A DNA stretch of 64,000 nucleotides from JAWXCB01 sp034440455 (GTDB taxonomy: Bacteria > Bacteroidota > Bacteroidia > Chitinophagales > CAIOSU01), in NCBI GenBank assembly GCA_034440455.1, contig JAWXCB010000033.1, positions 1 to 64,000 on the forward strand, in the 5' to 3' direction. Positions 9,621 through 18,108 of this stretch are shown piece by piece. The translations under genes were made by a program, and so were the position numbers. How positions within the stretch are numbered: the first letter of the stretch is position 1; every line of letters begins with the position of its first letter. The notes below the pieces were generated by a model. That model did not search any database. It was not told where the DNA came from and was given only the letters and a program-made list of their open reading frames with translations.

Positions 9621-9724
9621 ATGAAGAAGTGCACGCAGAGGCGCAAAGACGCAAAGATTGTGAATGAGTTTACGCAAAATCGCAAAAGGTTTTCCTCTGC
9701 ATCTTCACGTCTTTGCGGTGAGAT
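9621..9724. repeat. Palindromic intergenic repeat, GCAAAGACGC family
   Basis: Arms rich in GGCGCAAAGACGCAAAG at the left and CGTCTTTGCGGTGA at the right form an imperfect inverted repeat between the GH3 and penicillin acylase genes. Related copies are at 23637-23717, 32674-32733 and 33839-33873. It creates a false N-terminal extension of the acylase frame. Confidence 0.6.
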
Positions 9725-11229
9725 CACTTCAGCACGTATTCCCTCAACTCTTCAACGATGCGCGTGTCATTTGCGAGGCGCGGCACTTTATTTTGTCCAC
9801 CCAGTTTGCCTTGTGCTTTCATGTAATCAATGAAGGCGTTTTTTCTAAGCGGAATAATCTCCAGCGGCTGTAATACTTTTCCCGTGATTAAATCATTGTA
9901 ATACGCATTGCGCTTGCACATTTCCGTATCAAGTTTCAAAGCGAACTGCTCAAGATTTTCGGGCGGCTTTTCAAACTCAATCCACCATGCGTGATAAGGC
10001 AATCCGTCTATTTGAATATTATTTATTACTTCAGGAGCAACAGTAAATTCCGTTACGATTGCTTGTTCACCTTTCAATGCTTCTTGCAGCGCGTGTTCCA
10101 CTTCTTCCGCAATCACATGCTCGCCAAATGCAGAGATGTAGTGGCTGGTGCGCCCCGTTACTTCAATGCGGTAAGGATTTTTTGAAACAAACCGCACTGT
10201 GTCGCCCAGCACATAGCCCCACAAGCCTGCGTTTGAGTTGAGGATGATTGCATAGTTTACGCCTGTTTCTACTTCGCGTAAGGAAAGCCGTTCGGGGCTT
10301 TCATCAAAAATGTTTTCTGCTTTTACAAACTCATAAAAAATTCCTGAATCAACATTGAGCAGTAATCCTGCTGAGTGGGGTAAATCCTGAAAGGCGATGA
10401 AGCCTTCTGATGCAGGATAGGTTTCAATCGTGGGAAATGTTCTGAACAGCGAGCGTTCAAGGTTGAAGCGATACGGCTCAAAGTTCACACCGCCATGCAC
10501 AAGCACCTGCAGGTTTGGAAAAATTTCTTTCCTTGGCTTGCCGGATAATTGCACGAGCTTATCAAAATACATCTGCACCCAAGGCGGAATGCCGCTGATG
10601 AGCGTCATGTTTTTATTGAGCGTTTCGCGCACAATCATCTCCACTTTCTTTTCCCAATCTTCAAGGCAGTTGGTACGCCATGAGGGCACCTGGTTTGTTT
10701 TCAGATACCACGGAATGCGGTGGTTCACAATGCCCGACAGCCTGCCTGTAGGAATGCCGTTTATGTTTTCAAGTTCAGGACTGCCGGAAAGAAAGAGCAT
10801 GTTGCCGTCCATAATGTTCCATTTGCCTGTTTGCAGCATGAAGAGCAGCAGCGCGGTTTGCGCGGTGTAAAAATGATTTTTGATAGAATCGCGTGTAATG
10901 GGAATGTGCTTCATGCCCGAAGTGGTGCCCGATGTTTTTGCAAAGTAGAGCGGCTTGCCGGGCCACGTCACATCTTTTTCACCGTTGAGGATGCGGTCAA
11001 TGAAAGGCTTGAATTGCTCGTAGCTGCGCAGCGGCACTTGTTTTTTGAAGTCATTGTATGTTTTGATGTTTTCAAAATGATGCTCTTTGCCGAAAGCCGT
11101 AGTGGAGGCAACGCTTATGATGCTTTTCAGGATTTTATCCTGCGCCTCAAAGGGTTTCTCAGACCATTGCCGCACTTTGTACGACACGTAATCGGCATAC
11201 GGGCGGATGAGAAGTGATTTGATGCTCAC
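9724..11229 (-). CDS. GH3 auxin-responsive promoter family protein (acyl-adenylate-forming)
   Basis: A 501-aa cytoplasmic protein of the GH3 family. The ATP/AMP-binding P-loop-like motif SGTTSGMKHIPIT is at about residues 110-122. Further family features are YPASEGFIAFQ and the FVSKNPYRIEVTGRTSHYISAFGEHV segment, with the conserved hinge-region GRT. Plant GH3 enzymes conjugate amino acids to jasmonate or auxin. Bacteroidota homologues have no settled substrate but belong to the same adenylating superfamily. The length matches the family. It lies upstream of the penicillin acylase with a repeat between them. Forming and cleaving an amide is a tempting pairing, but that is only inference. Confidence 0.85.
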   Translation of the reverse strand: MSIKSLLIRPYADYVSYKVRQWSEKPFEAQDKILKSIISVASTTAFGKEHHFENIKTYNDFKKQVPLRSYEQFKPFIDRILNGEKDVTWPGKPLYFAKTSGTTSGMKHIPITRDSIKNHFYTAQTALLLFMLQTGKWNIMDGNMLFLSGSPELENINGIPTGRLSGIVNHRIPWYLKTNQVPSWRTNCLEDWEKKVEMIVRETLNKNMTLISGIPPWVQMYFDKLVQLSGKPRKEIFPNLQVLVHGGVNFEPYRFNLERSLFRTFPTIETYPASEGFIAFQDLPHSAGLLLNVDSGIFYEFVKAENIFDESPERLSLREVETGVNYAIILNSNAGLWGYVLGDTVRFVSKNPYRIEVTGRTSHYISAFGEHVIAEEVEHALQEALKGEQAIVTEFTVAPEVINNIQIDGLPYHAWWIEFEKPPENLEQFALKLDTEMCKRNAYYNDLITGKVLQPLEIIPLRKNAFIDYMKAQGKLGGQNKVPRLANDTRIVEELREYVLK

Positions 11230-11592
11230 GACTCAAAGATGCAAAAAATAGAATTAGTGCGGCAGAATGAAAAATTGTTTTTGGCGCGTAATTATCTTGT
11301 TTCTTTATTGGCTTTGGTTAGTGGCGCAGACGGCAGAAGGGTAGGGGTGTTTTTTGCAAAGCGCCATTGCGATTGCAGCGAAGCAATCTCCAACTTTCAT
11401 TTAACGATTTCATCAGCATGTTATATCGCTCCTACTGCTATCATTCTCTCGCAATGACGCATTGTATATACATCCCCCGCTATCGTCCATTCCGCTCTAC
11501 GAACAATGAAATTTCAGTTAGTTAAATGCGCAAACCCCGCCTGCACAATAATCTAATTTTAAAGCGTTTCTAAACTTGAAAAAATAACGTAG
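11230..11592. other. Repeat-filled intergenic region upstream of exbB
   Basis: Holds a stretch at 11281-11340 that matches 54713-54772 (shared pieces TTGGCGCGTA, GTTTCTTTAT and AGTGGCGC), then a palindromic element at 11362-11459 bounded by GCCATTGCGA and TCGCAATGACG. No gene is credible. The exbB promoter must lie in the last 130 bp, but no strong box was seen. Confidence 0.5.
11362..11459. repeat. Palindromic element of the CGTCATTGCGA family
   Basis: Ends CCATTGCGA and TCGCAATGACG are inverted. The internal GAAGCAATC is shared with the copy inside the TPR gene (38952-39035) and the copy at 35682-35780. The centre is diverged. Confidence 0.55.
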
Positions 11593-12267
11593 ATGGATTT
11601 ATTTTTCTTACAAGCTATTGACACGCTTCCCGATGGAAGCATGACGCAAACAACTTCAATGTTTGAACTGGCGCTTAAAGGCGGTCCGGTGATGATTCCG
11701 ATTGCGCTGTGTTCGGTGGTTGGTCTTTACATCTTCGTGGAGCGGTATCTCACTTTGCAAAAGGCATCGAAGATTGACGAAAACTTCATGTCAAACATCC
11801 GCGACTTTGTGATGAGCGACAACATCCCCGCTGCAAAAGCGCTGTGCAAACAAACCAACTCCCCGGTTGCGCGCATGATTGAAAAGGGAATTGACAGAAT
11901 CGGTAAACCGCTGCGCGACATTGAAGCCTCCATCGAAAACGTGGGCAAGATGGAGTTATTCAAGTTGGAACGCGGCATTGGTATTCTCGCCACCGTTGCA
12001 GGGCTTGCGCCCATGCTTGGATTCTTCGGCACAGTAACGGGAATGGTGCGCGCCTTTTACAACATGGCGAATGCGGGAAATAATATCTCAGTCGGTTTGC
12101 TCTCTGGCGGTATTTATGAAGCCCTTGTGACAACCGTTGCAGGCTTGGCAGTTGGTATTCCCGCGCTCGTGTGCTACAACTGGCTCATTGGCTTGATTGA
12201 TAAAATCGTGAACAAGATGGAAGCAAACTCCATTGAGTTTATTGACTTGTTGCAGGAGCCGGTGTGA
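11593..12267 (+). CDS. exbB: MotA/TolQ/ExbB proton channel family protein
   Basis: A 224-aa inner-membrane protein with transmembrane segments at about residues 30-50, 115-140 and 170-195. The ExbB/TolQ core GILATVAGLAPMLGFFGTVTGMVRAF precedes GLLSGGIYEALVTTVAGLAVGIPALVCYNW, which carries the channel-lining polar residues. It pairs with ExbD and TonB encoded directly downstream to form the proton-motive-force motor that energises TonB-dependent outer-membrane transport; the receptor at 39114-41399 is a possible client. The ATG at 11593 opens the full-length family protein. Confidence 0.92.
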   Translation: MDLFFLQAIDTLPDGSMTQTTSMFELALKGGPVMIPIALCSVVGLYIFVERYLTLQKASKIDENFMSNIRDFVMSDNIPAAKALCKQTNSPVARMIEKGIDRIGKPLRDIEASIENVGKMELFKLERGIGILATVAGLAPMLGFFGTVTGMVRAFYNMANAGNNISVGLLSGGIYEALVTTVAGLAVGIPALVCYNWLIGLIDKIVNKMEANSIEFIDLLQEPV

Positions 12268-12336
12268 GTGTGGGGTGTTGGGGGGAATGGAGTGTTGAGA
12301 AAAAAAATTAACTAATTATCGAATCACCGAATTAAC

Positions 12337-12732
12337 ATGAATCTGAAATCAAGAAAAAAGTTTAGTCCCGATTTTCAAATGGCATCTATGACCGATTTGA
12401 TTTTTCTGCTGCTGATATTCTTTATGCTCACTTCCACGCTGGTAAGCGTGAATGCGATGAAATTGATTCTGCCCACATCAGATGTGAAAACATCTACGAA
12501 GCAAACCATTGCAGTTTCCATTGACAAAGACTTACACTACTATGTTGACCAGCAGAAAGTGAGCGTGGGGGAAATAAAAGGTATCCTGAAAGAGAAACTG
12601 AATACTACGAAAGAGCCGACAATCGTTTTGAATGTCGAAAAAACAGTGCCGATAGATAACGTGGTGCAGGTGATGAATATCGGCTACGAATTGAAAGTGG
12701 ATATGGTGCTTGCCACACAACAACCGCAATGA
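12337..12732 (+). CDS. exbD: Biopolymer transporter ExbD
   Basis: A 131-aa protein with one N-terminal transmembrane helix (about residues 20-42) containing the essential aspartate in MTDLIFLLLIFFMLTST. The periplasmic domain ends GYELKVDMVLAT, typical of ExbD/TolR. It lies 69 bp after exbB and its end overlaps the tonB start (ATGA), so the three form one operon. It couples proton flow through ExbB to TonB movement. Confidence 0.92.
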   Translation: MNLKSRKKFSPDFQMASMTDLIFLLLIFFMLTSTLVSVNAMKLILPTSDVKTSTKQTIAVSIDKDLHYYVDQQKVSVGEIKGILKEKLNTTKEPTIVLNVEKTVPIDNVVQVMNIGYELKVDMVLATQQPQ

Positions 12733-13571
12733 ACAACACTTCACACACTTGGGAGGTTTATGAAAAGAAAAACAAGCGCAAGGGGCTGATTACGTCAATC
12801 ATCATTCATGCCGCGCTCATAGCCCTCTTCTTTTTCTTTGGATTGTCCTCTGCTTTTCCGCCACCTGTGGAAGGCATTCTCATCAACTTCGGCACAATGG
12901 AAACAGGAAAAGGCGAACAGCCTTCCGAAGTGATTGAGCCTGCAACAGAAGTGTCCACTGACGCATCTGCTCCTACTCCGCAAGTGCAGGAAGTAGTTGA
13001 GCAGGAGGTGGTAACGCAGGATGTGGTGGAAGCGCCCGCTGTTAAAGAACCTGAAAAGAAAAAGGAAGAAGTGAAACCCGTGAAAGAGGAAGTGAAAAAG
13101 CCGGTCAAGGAAGAAGAAAAGAAACCTGTGAAGGAAGAACCAAAGGTGGACAGCAAGAGTATGTACACGGGACAGGAATCAGACGAGAACAATCCTGCGG
13201 ATGAAGGACTCACGTATGGTCCCGGTGATCAGGGCGACCCCGATGGCGACCCTTCTTCAAAGAATTACTATGGAGATAATTCAGGATTGGGCAACATTGG
13301 CGTGGGGCATGATTTGGCGGGAAGAAACCTACTCTCTATTCCACCGATTGAGGAAGAATATTCAGAAACAGGAAAAGTATCCGTAAGCATCAAGGTTGAC
13401 CGCAACGGAAAAGTGCTGTTTGCAAAATACACGCAGAAAGGCTCCACCACTACGAATCAAAAACTTATCAAACTTGCCGAAGAAGCGGCAATGCAGGCAA
13501 AGTTCAGTCCCAACAGTAAAGTGGCTGAAGAACAATTCGGAACGATTACGTTTACCTTTAAGCTGAAGTGA
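12729..13571 (+). CDS. tonB: TonB family energy transducer
   Basis: A 280-aa protein. A cytoplasmic start is followed by a transmembrane anchor at about residues 18-40 (LITSIIIHAALIALFFFFGL). A long Glu/Lys/Pro/Val-rich span (about 60-145, with repeated KPVKEE units) crosses the periplasm. The C-terminal TonB-like domain at about 195-280 contains GKVSVSIKVDRNGKVLFAKY and ends FGTITFTFKLK. The alternating EVKKPVKEE units are internal repeats at the DNA level and may vary in number. It overlaps exbD by 4 nt. Some TonB-family proteins work in other envelope machines, but the ExbB-ExbD context supports energy transduction. Confidence 0.85.
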   Translation: MNNTSHTWEVYEKKNKRKGLITSIIIHAALIALFFFFGLSSAFPPPVEGILINFGTMETGKGEQPSEVIEPATEVSTDASAPTPQVQEVVEQEVVTQDVVEAPAVKEPEKKKEEVKPVKEEVKKPVKEEEKKPVKEEPKVDSKSMYTGQESDENNPADEGLTYGPGDQGDPDGDPSSKNYYGDNSGLGNIGVGHDLAGRNLLSIPPIEEEYSETGKVSVSIKVDRNGKVLFAKYTQKGSTTTNQKLIKLAEEAAMQAKFSPNSKVAEEQFGTITFTFKLK

Positions 13572-13577
13572 CGTGTA

Positions 13578-13643
13578 ATTGCGGACTTGTTCCGCAATCC
13601 CCAATATTTATTAATCTGGGGATGCCGGAACAAGTCCGGCATG
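13578..13643. repeat. Palindromic repeat between tonB and folC
   Basis: Arms related to GCGGACTTGTTCCGCAATCCCC and its inverted partner (GGGGATGCCGGAACAAGTCC) flank an AT-rich loop. It falls in the folC reading frame upstream of the real start and produces a spurious N-terminal extension. It could also serve as a 3' stem-loop for the tonB transcript. Confidence 0.6.
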
Positions 13644-13712
13644 ACCCAATCCCAAACTTTCCGAATTTCGACATTCGTAATTCTTAATTTCTCATTCCTA
13701 ATTAGCATTTTC

Positions 13713-15002
13713 TTGACTTACAAAGAAGCCCTCGACCATCTTTATTCCCAACTGCCGATGTTTCAGCGCATCGGTGCGGCAGCCTACAAAGGAGATTTAT
13801 CAAATACGCTCAAGCTGTGCGCGATGCTCGGCAATCCGCAGACCAAATACAAAACGATTCATATCGCGGGTACAAACGGAAAGGGTACAACATCTCATTT
13901 GCTTGCCGCCATGCTGCAAGCGCAGGGATATAAAACGGGGCTTTACATTTCCCCGCACTATAAAGATTTTCGCGAGCGGATAAAATTCAACGGGGAGTAT
14001 ATCCGTGAAGAAGCAGTGACAGCGTTTGTAGAGACGTATCGTGAACAGTATGAAAAGATTGAGCCTTCCTTTTTTGAAATCACCGTTGCGATGGCGTTTG
14101 ATTATTTCGCAAATGAACAAGTGGATATTGCAGTGATTGAAACCGGCATGGGGGGCAGGCTTGATTCCACGAATGTAATCATCCCGATGCTTTCCGTTAT
14201 TACCAACATTGGTTTTGACCATATGCAGTTTCTCGGAAACACGCTTCCATTAATTGCGGGAGAGAAAGCGGGCATTATTAAACAAGGAGTGCCTGTTGTG
14301 ATTGGAGAAACAGATGATGAAACCGCTCCGGTGTTCATTCAAAAAGCGAAAGACTGCAATTCTGAAATTCAATTTGCCGACAAGCAAGTAGAGTTTGTAT
14401 TGAAAGAAAAAACTACTGCGGGGATGCGGGTTGATATTTCAGAACAAGAACAATTCATTCATCAAAATATTTCAACAGAGTTGTATGGCTCTTTTCAATT
14501 AAAAAACCTCGCAACTGCATGGTGTGCCGCGCGGGCAATACAGGAACAAGGATTTCCACTCTTTGAAAAAGCAATGCTGGAAGGAGTTGCGAAGGTGCGC
14601 ACACGAACAAAACTTATTGGTCGCTGGCAGTTTTTGAAAACAGATGGTCCTGTGGTGGTGTGCGACAGCGCGCATAATGAACACGGATTGAAAGTATCGT
14701 TGCCTGAATTACAGGAATTGCCGCACCGAACACTGCGCATTGTGCTCGGCTTTGTGAATGACAAAGACCTTGCGAATGTGTTACCCCTGTTTCCAACCAC
14801 AGCGCATTTTTATTTCTGCAAGCCCGACATTCCACGAGGATTGGATGCGGAAGATTCAAGAAAACAGGCTGCTGCTTTTGGATTGAAAGGATTTGCTCAT
14901 TCATCTGTACAAGCAGCGCTTGATGCTGCTCTCGCAAATTCAGCGAAAGAAGATTTAATCTTCATTGGAGGAAGCACGTTTGTGGTGGCAGAGGTGGTAT
15001 AA
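13713..15002 (+). CDS. folC: Folylpolyglutamate synthase / dihydrofolate synthase
   Basis: A 429-aa Mur-ligase family enzyme that adds glutamate to dihydropteroate or folates. The frame is open from 13587, but that extension translates a palindromic repeat. The family start pattern TYKEALDHLYSQLPMFQRIG begins right after a TTG at 13713, so TTG is taken as the start. The P-loop GTNGKGTTS begins at about residue 53, with YISPHYKDFRERIKFNGEYI and a GMGGRLDSTN segment near 145; DSAHNEHG lies in the C-terminal domain. Cytoplasmic. The gene follows tonB without clear functional linkage. Confidence 0.9.
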   Translation: MTYKEALDHLYSQLPMFQRIGAAAYKGDLSNTLKLCAMLGNPQTKYKTIHIAGTNGKGTTSHLLAAMLQAQGYKTGLYISPHYKDFRERIKFNGEYIREEAVTAFVETYREQYEKIEPSFFEITVAMAFDYFANEQVDIAVIETGMGGRLDSTNVIIPMLSVITNIGFDHMQFLGNTLPLIAGEKAGIIKQGVPVVIGETDDETAPVFIQKAKDCNSEIQFADKQVEFVLKEKTTAGMRVDISEQEQFIHQNISTELYGSFQLKNLATAWCAARAIQEQGFPLFEKAMLEGVAKVRTRTKLIGRWQFLKTDGPVVVCDSAHNEHGLKVSLPELQELPHRTLRIVLGFVNDKDLANVLPLFPTTAHFYFCKPDIPRGLDAEDSRKQAAAFGLKGFAHSSVQAALDAALANSAKEDLIFIGGSTFVVAEVV

Positions 15003-15106
15003 CAATGGACATTAAAAAAAACGATGTGAGAAAGTAATTCGACTGCATCCGCTTTGAATTCATGTTTGGGAATAAGTTTGCAGGAAATATTTAAAAACCA
15101 AACAAA

Positions 15107-15577
15107 ATGAAAAAACACAAATTTCTTTCGGGATTAATAATGCTTCTTTTGGGAGGCGTATTTTTCATGACAAGTTGTAGCGATGATGACGAGGAAACAC
15201 TCAGCTTAATCGGCTCATGGGAAGTATCGGCTGCGGTTTTTAATCCTCCTGTTGACGCAAATGGCGACTCCGTTTTGGATACGGATGCGTATGCCATGCT
15301 CTTTTCACAGCCCTGCGATCAGGACAACCTTTTCATTTTTGAAGATGGTGGAGTTTCAAAAAACGATGAAGGCGCTGTTAAATGCGATTCATTAAACCCG
15401 CAGCAAACAGTAGGCACTTACACCCATTCCAGCTCTATTATTACCATTATTGAAGGAACCGACACAACGGTATTCAATGATGCTGTGATTACAAACACAA
15501 CGCTTACCGGAACTGTAACCTTTAATTTGGATTCAGCAAATGTCGCCCACGTAGATTTTACGATGATACGCCAGTAA
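15107..15577 (+). CDS. Lipocalin-like lipoprotein
   Basis: A 156-aa protein with a lipoprotein signal (LLLGGVFFMTSCSDDDEE; acylated Cys near residue 24, followed by the acidic SDDDEE tract typical of Bacteroidota surface lipoproteins). LIGSWEVSAAVF opens a lipocalin-like barrel, as in the protein at 6329-6778. The acidic residues after the Cys resemble the lipoprotein export signal known from Bacteroides and Capnocytophaga, so surface exposure is possible. Function unknown. Confidence 0.7.
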   Translation: MKKHKFLSGLIMLLLGGVFFMTSCSDDDEETLSLIGSWEVSAAVFNPPVDANGDSVLDTDAYAMLFSQPCDQDNLFIFEDGGVSKNDEGAVKCDSLNPQQTVGTYTHSSSIITIIEGTDTTVFNDAVITNTTLTGTVTFNLDSANVAHVDFTMIRQ

Positions 15578-15693
15578 TAATTTCTCCCATCTTCTTTCTA
15601 AAAGAGGCTGTTAGCTCGCGCTTTCAGCTTTTTTTCATTTAAAGGGGGTTATTTTCCCTCTTTAACAATCCTTAACACACCTTTTACAACTTT

Positions 15694-15710
15694 TTGGCAC
15701 GATGCTTGTT
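15694..15710 (+). promoter_or_regulatory. Sigma-54-like promoter
   Basis: TTGGCACG-ATGC-TTGTT: a perfect -24 element (TGGCACG) with the correct GG-N10 spacing to a -12 element TTGT (consensus TTGC). It stands 44 nt before the ATG of the 58-aa gene at 15754, predicting a start of transcription near 15721. RpoN is widespread in Bacteroidota. No enhancer site was identified. Confidence 0.6.
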
Positions 15711-15753
15711 TATATAGTTGTAATTGATTTTTTAACCAACAAAACTCAAAGCC

Positions 15754-15930
15754 ATGTTACAACTAATGAAAATTCACAGACTGAATAGCCTCAAAGCGCA
15801 GTATAAAAAGGTAAAAGATGAATCCTTGAAGTTCATGCAATCAGGCGACCTGAAGAATTACCTCAGAAACCTTACAAAGGCTACTAAGATTCAAAACGAA
15901 TACATTGAAACGCTGCACATGCAGGTGTAG
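15754..15930 (+). CDS. 58-aa basic helical protein behind a sigma-54-like promoter
   Basis: This small frame encodes a Lys-rich, Cys-free, probably all-helical protein beginning MLQLMKIHRLNSLKAQYKK and ending IETLHMQV. The heptad-like spacing of Leu/Ile/Tyr suggests a short coiled coil. It sits alone between a sigma-54-like promoter (15694-15710) and a strong intrinsic terminator (15956-15996), so it has its own transcription unit, which argues that it is real. I do not recognise the family. A small regulator or stress-response protein is only a guess. Confidence 0.6.
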   Translation: MLQLMKIHRLNSLKAQYKKVKDESLKFMQSGDLKNYLRNLTKATKIQNEYIETLHMQV

Positions 15931-15955
15931 TTTAAAGAAATCTTTTTCATGACGG

Positions 15956-15996
15956 GAAAAGCCGCTCCTATGGGTTGGGGGCGGCTTTTCTATTTA
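15956..15996 (+). terminator. Intrinsic terminator of the 58-aa gene
   Basis: A 13-bp stem, GAAAAGCCGCTCC at 15956-15968 paired (with one G-U) with GGGGCGGCTTTTC at 15978-15990, loop of 9, then TATTTACTT. The A-tract/U-tract symmetry would let it work on both strands. Confidence 0.8.
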
Positions 15997-16021
15997 CTTC
16001 TTTTGAGCGGCTGCTGTCATG

Positions 16022-16236
16022 CTGAGCTTGTCGAAGCATGGTGCAGGCTTGTGCCAATGCCCTTATGTTAAGACCATTGTGGTTGTTCTTTTTCCAATCA
16101 CCCTCCTACCCCCTCAAGGGAGGCTACCACGCGCGCAGCTCTGCGCGTTTGCTTCCCCCTTCGAGGGGGATAAAGGGGGGTGAAAATCTCGCTTAACTTA
16201 ATGACATTGGGCTTGCGCACCCTTCGACAAGCTCAG
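16022..16236. repeat. Nested composite palindrome
   Basis: Outer arms CTGAGCTTGTCGAAG (16022-16036) and CTTCGACAAGCTCAG (16222-16236) are perfect 15-bp inverted repeats. Inside lie related arms around CCAATGCCCTTATGTTAAG and CTTAACTTAATGACATTGG. Further in are CACCCTCCTACCCCCTCAAG and GAGGGGGATAAAGGGGGGTG, and at the centre CGCGCAGCTCTGCGCG. Four nested levels suggest successive insertion of palindromic elements into one another. Confidence 0.7.
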
Positions 16237-16361
16237 GGTAACTGCGCTTCTAAATTTAAACTGACATATTACCAAGAATCTAAAGGGCAATGCTTCATTC
16301 CCTAAATCAGATTATTTTTTTCAGATTTGCGCTTCAGATTTAAGTAAAAAAACTTAGTAAA

Positions 16362-17384
16362 ATGAAGTTCCCAAAGATGCTCCCCCTCCTTTTCCTGCTT
16401 TCTTTCAGCACTGCATTATTTGCCCAAGACCCCGTAGCAGCCGATGCCGACACCTCAAAATGGAAGGTCGAAGGCTTTGGGGCAACCACAATTAATCAGG
16501 TGAGCTTTACCAACTGGGCTGCGGGGGGCGACAACTCCATTTCCTTTGCACTGAAAGCCTTTATGACCGCCAGATACAATAGCGGTCGCCACCATTGGGA
16601 CAACGGGTTCAATGCCGAATATGGCTTGCTGTGGACGAAGGCAGAAGGCATGCGCAAAAACGAAGACAAGATTGAGCTGGAAACGAAATATGGCTATGAC
16701 ATCAATAAAAAGAAAACGCTGCTGCTGAGCGCCCTCGGCAATTTCAAGAGCCAGTTTGCCAATGGCTATAATTACCCAAACGACTCTATCGAAATTTCAA
16801 AATTCGCCTCTCCCGGCTATCTCACGCTGGCGCTCGGTATTGACTGGAAGCCGAAAGATTACTTCTCGGTGTTCGTTTCGCCCGTTACGGGCAAGATTAC
16901 TTTTGTCACCGACCAGTATCTTGCCAACACCGGTATCTACGGAAATGAAGCAGGCGTTGCTGCATTGGAAAACGGACAACCGAAAATTGATACAACAACC
17001 GGCAGAGTTATATTCACTGCTGATGGCGAGAAAGTACTCTTTCAGTTCGGTGCATACTTAAACGCGCGTTTCCAAAAGGAAGTGGTGAAAAACATCACCG
17101 TTGTCAGCAAGCTGGAACTCTTTGCCAACTACATGGGCGATACGCCTGAAGAAAAGATGATTGATGTGAACTGGGAAACAGCCCTGCTCTTTAACATCAA
17201 CGAATGGTTTGCCGCAAGCCTCACCCTCAATTTAATTTATGACAAGCAAACCCGCATTGCTAAAGATGAAAATGAAGACGGCAAAATTGAATTGAATGAG
17301 TTTGACGACCGTGTGCAGTTTAAAGAAGCGCTCGGGTTAGGACTTACTTACAAATTCAACAATAAAAAAGAACCGAAACCCTAA
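16362..17384 (+). CDS. DUF3078 outer-membrane protein
   Basis: A 340-aa exported protein (signal peptide about 22 residues, ending ALFAQ). It carries the DUF3078 pattern: TTINQVSFTNWAAGGDNSISF near residue 40, then strands such as HHWDNGFNAEYGLLW and NKKKTLLLSALGNFKSQF, and an aromatic C-terminus (LGLGLTYKFNN). These proteins are predicted outer-membrane beta-barrels specific to Bacteroidota, with no defined substrate. It is followed 58 bp later by mscL. Confidence 0.8.
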   Translation: MKFPKMLPLLFLLSFSTALFAQDPVAADADTSKWKVEGFGATTINQVSFTNWAAGGDNSISFALKAFMTARYNSGRHHWDNGFNAEYGLLWTKAEGMRKNEDKIELETKYGYDINKKKTLLLSALGNFKSQFANGYNYPNDSIEISKFASPGYLTLALGIDWKPKDYFSVFVSPVTGKITFVTDQYLANTGIYGNEAGVAALENGQPKIDTTTGRVIFTADGEKVLFQFGAYLNARFQKEVVKNITVVSKLELFANYMGDTPEEKMIDVNWETALLFNINEWFAASLTLNLIYDKQTRIAKDENEDGKIELNEFDDRVQFKEALGLGLTYKFNNKKEPKP

Positions 17385-17442
17385 CCTGCGCTTCCATTAA
17401 TTCATTATTTTCACTCATTATTCATCCTAAAAAAATATACTT

Positions 17443-17856
17443 ATGGGCATGTTAAAAGAATTTAAAGAGTTTGCGATGCGCGGCAACGTGGTTGACATGG
17501 CTGTCGGCATCATTATCGGTGCTGCCTTTGGCAAAATCGTTACTTCAGCCGTGAATGATTTGATTATGCCCCCGATTGGGTATGTATTAGGCAGAGTAAA
17601 ATTCACCGACCTGAAAAAGGAAATCTCCGCAGCCGTGCTGGAAGGCGACAAAGTGGTGAAAGAAGCCGTGACGATTAACTATGGCAATTTCATTCAGGTA
17701 ACGGTTGACTTCCTCATTATCGCATTCGTGATTTTTATGCTGATAAAAGGAATGAACTCCATGAAGAAGAAAGAAGAAGCCGCGCCTGCCGCTCCCGCAG
17801 CGCATTCAGATGAAGTGGTGTTGCTGCGCGAAATCAGAGACAGCCTGAAGAAGTAG
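17443..17856 (+). CDS. mscL: Large-conductance mechanosensitive channel MscL
   Basis: A 137-aa inner-membrane channel. N-terminal amphipathic helix MLKEFKEFAMRGNVVDMAVG; TM1 about residues 15-40 with the pore-constriction GIIIGAAFGKIV; periplasmic loop; TM2 about 80-105 (VDFLIIAFVIFMLIKGMNSM); cytoplasmic helix with an Ala/Pro/Glu linker ending LLREIRDSLKK. It opens under membrane tension to release solutes in osmotic downshock. Length matches the family. Confidence 0.95.
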   Translation: MGMLKEFKEFAMRGNVVDMAVGIIIGAAFGKIVTSAVNDLIMPPIGYVLGRVKFTDLKKEISAAVLEGDKVVKEAVTINYGNFIQVTVDFLIIAFVIFMLIKGMNSMKKKEEAAPAAPAAHSDEVVLLREIRDSLKK

Positions 17857-18108
17857 TTGGTTGCGGATTGATGCTTTAATGACCCTAACCCAATGTCATT
17901 AACTTGAGTTTGGGTTAAGCAAATTGACAAAAAGGTAGCCTGCTGTGGCGTGAATTATATTTATTAAATGGGAGTCAAGCAAACCGCGCAGGTTCCGCAA
18001 AGTGGGAACCCTTGTAAATTGGTTATTCATCTTAATAAACCATCACTCATCATTGCCTTGCTTCTTTATCCCTCTGCCAACTGCTAAATTTGGCTGAAAG
18101 CCAGTTCA
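17857..18108. other. Intergenic region with two small inverted repeats
   Basis: TAACCCAA (17886-17893) and TTGGGTTA (17110-offset copy at 17910-17917) flank CAATGTCATTAACTT, which resembles the middle layer of the nested palindrome at 16022-16236. A second hairpin, GGTTCC...GGAACC, lies near 17990-18010. No gene was seen. Confidence 0.4.

Noticed and set aside
9566..9727. N-terminal extension of the penicillin acylase frame from a GTG
   Set aside because: It translates the GCAAAGACGC palindromic repeat, overlaps the GH3 stop, and lacks family similarity; the ATG at 9565 opens a proper signal segment.
10720..11217. Plus-strand frame of 165 codons
   Set aside because: Fully antisense to the GH3 gene, whose motifs are unambiguous.
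13587..13712. N-terminal extension of folC
   Set aside because: It reads through a palindromic repeat; FolC homology starts directly after the TTG at 13713.
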